Source of the DNA: a virus
Virus record (IMG/VR): IMGVR_UViG_3300032313_000840
Span: 1-64,000 of that record
Reading direction: 5' to 3' (one strand)
Length of the DNA stretch: 64,000 bases
Position numbers and translations under genes: made by a program. The notes beneath the pieces were generated by a model. The model worked only from the letters and a program-made list of their open reading frames with translations. It was not told the origin of the DNA and ran no database searches. The stretch's first letter is position 1; each line of letters starts with the position of its first letter. Shown here piece by piece: positions 59,476 to 64,000 of the stretch.

Positions 59476-59483
59476 CCTAAATA
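59476..59483 (+). promoter_or_regulatory. T4-type late promoter with ribosome-binding site
   Basis: CCTAAATA, 18 nt including AAGGAGA before the ATG at 59502. Confidence 0.55.
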
Positions 59484-59501
59484 GTCTTTTAAGGAGATAC
59501 T

Positions 59502-59660
59502 ATGTTAGATAAGATTAAGAATTTTGTAAAGTCTGTTTCGTCCACCACTTGGATCGTCGTTGCCGTAGGTGTATTGGCTGTGGTTATTTTGACCCTAGCA
59601 AGCCGTACCAAGGCTCCCGAGGCTGCTCCTGCAGCCGTAGAGGCTCCTGCTGCCAAGTGA
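59502..59660 (+). CDS. Small membrane protein (52 aa)
   Basis: This protein reads MLDKIKNFVKSVSSTTW, then a TM (IVVAVGVLAVVILTLA) and an Ala/Pro-rich tail (EAAPAAVEAPAAK). AAGGAGA precedes the ATG. It is followed by a terminator at 59685-59710. A single-TM Ala/Pro-tail protein could be a small virion or envelope component. Function unknown. Confidence 0.7.
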   Translation: MLDKIKNFVKSVSSTTWIVVAVGVLAVVILTLASRTKAPEAAPAAVEAPAAK

Positions 59661-59684
59661 GCCTATAAGTCACTATAGAACAAA

Positions 59685-59718
59685 AAGGGATCCAAGAAAT
59701 TGGATCCCTTCTTATTTT
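59685..59718. terminator. Bidirectional terminator
   Basis: AAGGGATCC/GGATCCCTT with 8-nt loop, T-rich on the plus side (CTTATTTT) and A-rich before it, between convergent late genes. Confidence 0.75.
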
Positions 59719-59732
59719 GAATTTTGTTTAAT

Positions 59733-61379
59733 TTATCTAGTTTTAAATTTGGTGGACAACAATGTTTCCATATATGTGTTGTCTACGGCTGATTTGGAAT
59801 TTGGAAGTCTTCCGAATCTTCTTACAAACTCTTCTTGTGCAGCTTTTTGTGATGCATTTGTTTTTACGCTTTGGGCATATCTGGCTCTTGCCATGGAATC
59901 GTTTTCCAATGCCTGACCTTCCATATTTGATCCTTTGGGAGATTGCTCACCTGTCATTGTGAGAGGCATGGATGATGTTCTTGCATTACGATCTTGCCAT
60001 GCTTTAAAGGCAGAATCAAAGGATGAAACTTCTTCCTTGGGTGCTACTGCGGCTTGTGGGGCTGCAGGTGCCTTAGAAACTCTTTTGCCCATTCTGTTTG
60101 CATACATCTGAGCAAGTTGTCTTGAACTTTCTAATGCTCCTGCTGATGTTGCCGATGGAGATGCGGTTGGGATTTCTCCTTGGCTTGCTTTTGCAGCAGC
60201 ATCATTTGCATTTAACAATTGATTTAACATTTTTGCTTGACGGTTGAGTCTTGCAGTTTCTTCTGGAGTTTGACCAGAATTATCTTCGCTAAATCTATAA
60301 GTTCTTTCGCCACCAATGCCTAAGAAGCCGCCCTTCTTTGCTTCACGGCCTCCAAAGAATTTATGTCCTTCTCCTCTTTGCAAAGCAGTCTGTGCCATTG
60401 CAACTTGTTCTTCTGGAGATAGTTTACCCCAATCTTCAGATTCGGGAACAACATAAGTTGGTGCAGTGTGTTTTGGTCCACCAATACCAATTTCAGTAAT
60501 TTTATCTTCTTCGGCTTTTGGTTGTTCTGCTTGTGCTGGTTGCTTTGAATATTTTCTACCAAATACATCTCCACCAGTCATTCTAGCAGTATAGAGGTTT
60601 GCAAGTTGTTTTGCACTCTCTGTTGCTCCAGTTTGAACGGGAGCCTGTGCAGCAGGTTCACTATAGGCTGAATCTTCTTGACCTTCTGGATAGATTGGGA
60701 ACTGACCGCGTTCTACATCAATTCCCAAACCTCTTTCTTCTTTTGGAGCAGGTGTGGTTTTTGGTGCGGCAGCTGGTGCAGCAGATGGAGTAGAAACTCT
60801 TGCAGGAGCAGATGAAGGCGCAGTTGCTGGTTTAGCTGCCTTTGCTTGATTTTGTAAATTTACAACATAATCTTTTGCTTTATTATAAGCATCGACTCCT
60901 CTTTGAGCAACTTGAGTAGATGTCATGGAAGTGTCCATGGGTCTTCCGGCATCACCACCCAATGTGTCAATGACTCCACGGCGCATTGCTTCAATTTTAC
61001 GAGGATCTTCTCCAAGTTTCTGGGCGTATCTCTCAACCCAGTCACCAGCAACGCGATCAGTTTTATAATCTGATGATTGTTTGATAGATGGATCTAACTC
61101 TACCTTAGCACTTGCACCTTGTCTTCTGGCTAGTTCTGCTTGAGCATCTCTATATGCTTGGTTTTGCTTATCATCAGAAATTGCTGGACCAAATGCATTT
61201 GATCTCTTATTTTGTTTCATCTGATCACGAAGTTGTTCATCACTGAAAGTTTGTTGGCCTTGACCAGTACCACTAAAGGTTGATGCAGGAGCATCTTCAT
61301 TCAATAAATTTTTAAGAATGTTAATTTTGCTTTGATATTGTTCGCACAAATTTCTATAGTGGTTAGTTAAGTAATTCAT
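59733..61379 (-). CDS. Large low-complexity late protein with coiled-coil delivery-like N-terminus
   Basis: This is a 548-aa protein. MNYLTNHYRNLCEQYQSKIN continuing to NLLNEDAP is the shared coiled-coil leader. The rest is Ala/Gln/Pro/Thr-rich with long disordered stretches and two similar blocks, ESAKQLANLYTARMTGG and ESSRQLAQMYANRMGK, about 200 residues apart. TATAAATA lies five bases before the ATG at 61379, preferred over an in-frame ATG overlapping the promoter. Probably a prohead-core or injected protein. Confidence 0.68.
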   Translation of the reverse strand: MNYLTNHYRNLCEQYQSKINILKNLLNEDAPASTFSGTGQGQQTFSDEQLRDQMKQNKRSNAFGPAISDDKQNQAYRDAQAELARRQGASAKVELDPSIKQSSDYKTDRVAGDWVERYAQKLGEDPRKIEAMRRGVIDTLGGDAGRPMDTSMTSTQVAQRGVDAYNKAKDYVVNLQNQAKAAKPATAPSSAPARVSTPSAAPAAAPKTTPAPKEERGLGIDVERGQFPIYPEGQEDSAYSEPAAQAPVQTGATESAKQLANLYTARMTGGDVFGRKYSKQPAQAEQPKAEEDKITEIGIGGPKHTAPTYVVPESEDWGKLSPEEQVAMAQTALQRGEGHKFFGGREAKKGGFLGIGGERTYRFSEDNSGQTPEETARLNRQAKMLNQLLNANDAAAKASQGEIPTASPSATSAGALESSRQLAQMYANRMGKRVSKAPAAPQAAVAPKEEVSSFDSAFKAWQDRNARTSSMPLTMTGEQSPKGSNMEGQALENDSMARARYAQSVKTNASQKAAQEEFVRRFGRLPNSKSAVDNTYMETLLSTKFKTR

Positions 61380-61384
61380 AAAAT

Positions 61385-61392
61385 TATTTATA
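61385..61392 (-). promoter_or_regulatory. T4-type late promoter
   Basis: TATAAATA on the minus strand, five bases before the ATG at 61379; two bases away from the divergent late promoter. Confidence 0.78.
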
Positions 61393-61394
61393 AG

Positions 61395-61402
61395 CATAAA
61401 TA
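61395..61402 (+). promoter_or_regulatory. T4-type late promoter
   Basis: CATAAATA, five bases before the ATG at 61408. Confidence 0.78.
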
Positions 61403-61407
61403 TCTTT

Positions 61408-62760
61408 ATGGATCATATCACTCAACTGTACCAAAATCGTGCCAAAGTTCTACAAGAAGAAGTCAATCGTCTTGAAGCATTATTAGAGGCAGTGAAAGAT
61501 ATTGAAGTTGGAGATACTGAAGACGTTGAAGGTACTCCATCAAGAGAAATTTCTACACCAGCAGCTGGTGGTTCCAAAAAGAAAAAAGATGAAGATACAG
61601 CAGGACTTACAGATCAACAAATAGCACAATTACAATATGATCGTAATTTAGAAGCAGTTGGTAGCATAATTCCAAATACAATTAAAGGTGGTGTCGATCT
61701 AGCTAAATTAGCATACGACAATCCTAAGGGAACTCTTGCAGTTGGTGCGGGAGCTCTTGCTGGTCTTGTGGGACTAGATTATCTTACAAATAAAATAGCC
61801 AAAGCTGGAGCAAGGGCAGGCACAAATTTACCAGGGACTAGTAAAGTTCTTCAAGCAGGTTGGGAAATGCTACCACCTGCACGTATAGCTAGAGAAAAAG
61901 CCGAAAAAGCAATTGAAGCAGAAAGACTTGCAAAAGAAGCCGCAAGACAAGTTAAATTAGCAGGAGAAATGGGAGAATTGGATAGATTTGGTCAAACATT
62001 ACTTCCTGGTATCGATAGAGAAGCATATGATCCAAATACTTGGATAGAAGGTAGACCCCAAGGAATGGGTGCACCTAAAGAAACCCGTGGTATACCAGAT
62101 AAAGCTTTCGCAGCTGCTCGGCGTGTGGGTGGTGGAAATGTTCCTCTAGAACCAGAAACTTTAGCTAGATTAAGAAATAGAGCATATAGTGGGCTACCAA
62201 TAGGCGATCCTGAAGTGTGGAAAGAAGCTGGAGAAGGATTAAATGATTTGGTAATGACAGGTAAAGAAGTTGGAAAAAGAAGTGCTCAAATTGCCAAAGG
62301 TGCATTGGGTGCTGCAAGCAAAGGTTTAAACGCGATAGATCCATTATCATTGGGTGCAGAAGTCATTACACCACTTCTTGCAGGTAGTGAATTTGCTGCC
62401 GGTGTTGCAATGGCTCCACTTGCAATTGGTGCATTTACTTCAGAAGCCGGTAAAGGTTCCGATATAGTGGCACCGACTGAATATGAAATAAAAGCCAAAG
62501 AAGACTTGGCAAAAGAACAAGAAGAACAAAGAAAACAACAAGGGTTGGCTCCAGTAGATTCCATTACTTCTCCAACATCTTCTGTTGACGCTGCATCATT
62601 GGGTGCAGTTACAGTATCTCAACAAGATAGAGCGAAATTGGAAAGACAAGCAATGGGTGCAAAAACATCAACACCAAATTTAGATAGAATTCAAAAACAA
62701 AGAGAAATGTTACAAAGGCTTCAATCTGGGCCTAGAATGTTTGGTGGGGGTGTAAAATGA
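61408..62760 (+). CDS. Large late protein with coiled-coil leader and membrane-like segment
   Basis: This is a 450-aa protein. MDHITQLYQNRAKVLQEEVN continuing RLEALLEAV is a fourth version of the coiled-coil leader. A Gly/Ala-rich hydrophobic segment (GTLAVGAGALAGLVGLDYL) lies at about residues 108-126, and a second near 320-345 (ITPLLAGSEFAAGVAMAPLA). Helical Lys/Glu stretches join them. The two hydrophobic segments would suit an ejection protein that inserts into the host membrane, but this is inferred. It overlaps the next gene by four bases. Confidence 0.65.
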   Translation: MDHITQLYQNRAKVLQEEVNRLEALLEAVKDIEVGDTEDVEGTPSREISTPAAGGSKKKKDEDTAGLTDQQIAQLQYDRNLEAVGSIIPNTIKGGVDLAKLAYDNPKGTLAVGAGALAGLVGLDYLTNKIAKAGARAGTNLPGTSKVLQAGWEMLPPARIAREKAEKAIEAERLAKEAARQVKLAGEMGELDRFGQTLLPGIDREAYDPNTWIEGRPQGMGAPKETRGIPDKAFAAARRVGGGNVPLEPETLARLRNRAYSGLPIGDPEVWKEAGEGLNDLVMTGKEVGKRSAQIAKGALGAASKGLNAIDPLSLGAEVITPLLAGSEFAAGVAMAPLAIGAFTSEAGKGSDIVAPTEYEIKAKEDLAKEQEEQRKQQGLAPVDSITSPTSSVDAASLGAVTVSQQDRAKLERQAMGAKTSTPNLDRIQKQREMLQRLQSGPRMFGGGVK

Positions 62761-62942
62761 AAAGACTAGAAGATACAGTAAAAAAAGTATTGAACGAGAA
62801 TGCCAATAAACCTTCTCCTCTTGCAGAGATCTATAAGAGATCTGCAGAAAGAGTAAAGTTTTTAAATCCTGCTGCACAGACTGCTGATACCATCGCAGCC
62901 AAGTATGGCAATATGTTCAAAAAGAAATCTAATGGTACTTAA
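62757..62942 (+). CDS. Small late protein
   Basis: This 61-aa protein reads MKRLEDTVKKVLNENANKPS, basic and helical, with V-L-N-E at residues 11-14 similar to the cleavage-like sites of its neighbours, then a basic tail (GNMFKKKSNGT). It is coupled to the upstream gene by ATGA overlap. Function unknown. Confidence 0.6.
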   Translation: MKRLEDTVKKVLNENANKPSPLAEIYKRSAERVKFLNPAAQTADTIAAKYGNMFKKKSNGT

Positions 62943-63062
62943 GGTTACTCTATAGTATCTTTAGATATACTTCTGTAGTATTTCTTTATAATTTATCTAT
63001 AGTAACTTTAAAGTTTCTGTAAGTATATCATGTACTTAGAGGCTGTCAAGTAACAATAAATA
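62939..63062. other. AT-rich intergenic region with long imperfect inverted repeat and late promoter
   Basis: TTAAGGTTACTCTATAG (62939-62955) and CTATAGTAACTTTAA (62998-63012) can pair over about 15 bp with two unpaired bases. Between them are alternating TAGTAT/ATACTT repeats. AATAAATA at 63055-63062 is a late-type box, nine bases before the ATG at 63072. No gene is seen. Confidence 0.5.
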
Positions 63063-63071
63063 CTTTTGGCA

Positions 63072-63317
63072 ATGATTAACAAAACCGAGAACAAAATTGG
63101 AATTTTCTTGACCCTGACTTACAACAGTAAGAATGAAGACAAGATGATTTCAGATTACATTGCTGAAATTCAAAAATTGAAGAAGTATCCCTTCAGCAAT
63201 GTGTTTATCAAAATTCCAATATATATTCTTGAGAAGTTTTTGAATAAAACCAAAGAGCGTGATTTAATGTATAAAGAGCTTCAATTAAAAGATAAAATTG
63301 CAGTAATACATTACTAA
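63072..63317 (+). CDS. Small hypothetical late protein
   Basis: This 81-aa protein, MINKTENKIGIFLTLTYNSK, has a central DKMISDYIAEIQKLKKYPFS and a basic C-terminal half. The ATG at 63072 follows the AATAAATA box; a TTG six bases earlier is in frame. Its stop overlaps the next start by one base. Function unknown. Confidence 0.58.
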   Translation: MINKTENKIGIFLTLTYNSKNEDKMISDYIAEIQKLKKYPFSNVFIKIPIYILEKFLNKTKERDLMYKELQLKDKIAVIHY

Positions 63318-63988
63318 TGCCAATACAAAAACGAACAACTGGTGCAGACAATCAAGTATATTCAAACTATAACATTGAACCTACTCAATTAAGCCCTGTT
63401 GACTATAACCAAGAAGATCAACAAAAATATTTACTTGCTTCAATAAATGAAGCAATGAAAAAAGATCTGTTTGTAAGCAAATTCAATCTTGGTGAAAAAC
63501 AAAAATACAATGGTTCGGATGAACAGATCCAGACATATGAAAATCTTGAAAATTCGGATCCAACATATGCAAGATACATTGTATCTCAATATGGATCTTA
63601 TCAGAATTTTTTGTTTGTGAATCAAATTCAAAAAAACTTCGACAGTGTATTTGATCCAAGATACGATATCAAAACAGATGTTACTGTTTATACAAAAGAA
63701 AAAGCATATAAGAGCGACCATATATCACCAAATGAAATAATCATGGAAGGTCTGAGTGGAATTTGTACAATTGATTATTTGAAGAAAAATGGAAACAGTG
63801 ATAGGTTTATTGGTACTTTAAACAAAAATATTATTGATTCCAACAAATCTTCTGAAAGAGTTCAATTTTTCAGTCCTCTAAAAGGCAATAGAATTGTAAT
63901 GTGGAATTTGATCAAAAAAGATTGGTCTTCATTTTATGTTGGCGGTCTGATTCGATTTGTCCGTGATGACACAATCGGAATTGAATAA
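63317..63988 (+). CDS. Hypothetical late protein
   Basis: This 223-aa soluble protein is rich in Asn, Lys and Tyr, with TTGADNQVYSNYNIEPTQLS at the N-terminus and NRIVMWNLIKKDWSSFYVGG near the end. No known domain. Position downstream of the late cluster and AT-rich coding suggest a structural role. The window ends 12 nt after its stop. Confidence 0.58.
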   Translation: MPIQKRTTGADNQVYSNYNIEPTQLSPVDYNQEDQQKYLLASINEAMKKDLFVSKFNLGEKQKYNGSDEQIQTYENLENSDPTYARYIVSQYGSYQNFLFVNQIQKNFDSVFDPRYDIKTDVTVYTKEKAYKSDHISPNEIIMEGLSGICTIDYLKKNGNSDRFIGTLNKNIIDSNKSSERVQFFSPLKGNRIVMWNLIKKDWSSFYVGGLIRFVRDDTIGIE

Positions 63989-64000
63989 ATAATATTGATG

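Overview
The window is part of a large T4-like (myovirus-type) tailed-phage genome. It carries a T4-style replication block: family B DNA polymerase, UvsX recombinase, DnaB/gp41 helicase and gp61-type primase. Many start codons are preceded by TATAAATA-like boxes, the signature of T4-type late promoters. There are at least nine tRNA genes, three HNH nucleases, and a phage nucleotide-metabolism set (dUTPase, ThyX, B12-dependent NrdJ, Nmad1). The host cannot be fixed. Two proteins with PEP-CTERM-like tails, a colitose-type sugar module and a circularly permuted tmRNA point to an exopolysaccharide-making Gram-negative bacterium.

Layout. 1-1258: end of a tail-fibre/LamG region. 1266-3903: dUTPase, then a minus-strand envelope/membrane cluster. 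3969-12324: replication and nucleotide genes on the plus strand. 12330-14341: a fucose-synthase-like epimerase plus a ColD-like dehydratase with His in place of the PLP lysine, fitting GDP-colitose synthesis. 14537-16426: NrdJ, then tRNA-Asn and a pseudoknotted non-coding RNA. 16663-26191: RuvC-like nuclease, HNH, exonuclease and large late proteins. 26213-28166 (minus): small genes, a two-piece tmRNA whose tag reads ANKQLQKIIANQLAMAA, tRNA-Tyr and tRNA-Gly. 28215-37295: late proteins, including a virion-type alpha/beta hydrolase. 37296-45022: mostly minus-strand accessory genes (GroES-like, SpoU methyltransferase, nucleotidyltransferase, phosphoesterase, PEP-CTERM protein, XhoI-like nuclease) with tRNA-Gln and tRNA-Glu. 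45060-46057: about 1 kb of non-coding repeats. 46058-58072: a distinctly GC-rich island holding a metallopeptidase-VWA/MoxR pair, tRNAs and many tiny genes, each with its own strong promoter and terminator. 58462-63988: late proteins with recurring N-terminal modules.

The most striking global feature is initiation. About 25 early-type genes have TTGACA-N16/17-TAnnAT followed by about 6 nt and the ATG. About 15 late genes have TATAAATA followed by about 5 nt and the ATG. Both spacings put the predicted +1 on or next to the A of the start codon, so leaderless mRNA appears to be the normal state of this phage. In the GC-rich island, consecutive minus-strand genes are separated by six copies of a composite element: CTACTATCA, an intrinsic-terminator hairpin of unrelated sequence, TGATAGTAG, then GGACGTTATGGGACGC and the next promoter. 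A third theme is a shared N-terminus on late proteins (MKxFKxFLxE or a short coiled coil ending LxxE) resembling T4 capsid-targeting sequences, which suggests a set of capsid-packaged cargo proteins, among them a methyltransferase-like and a nucleotidyltransferase-like protein.
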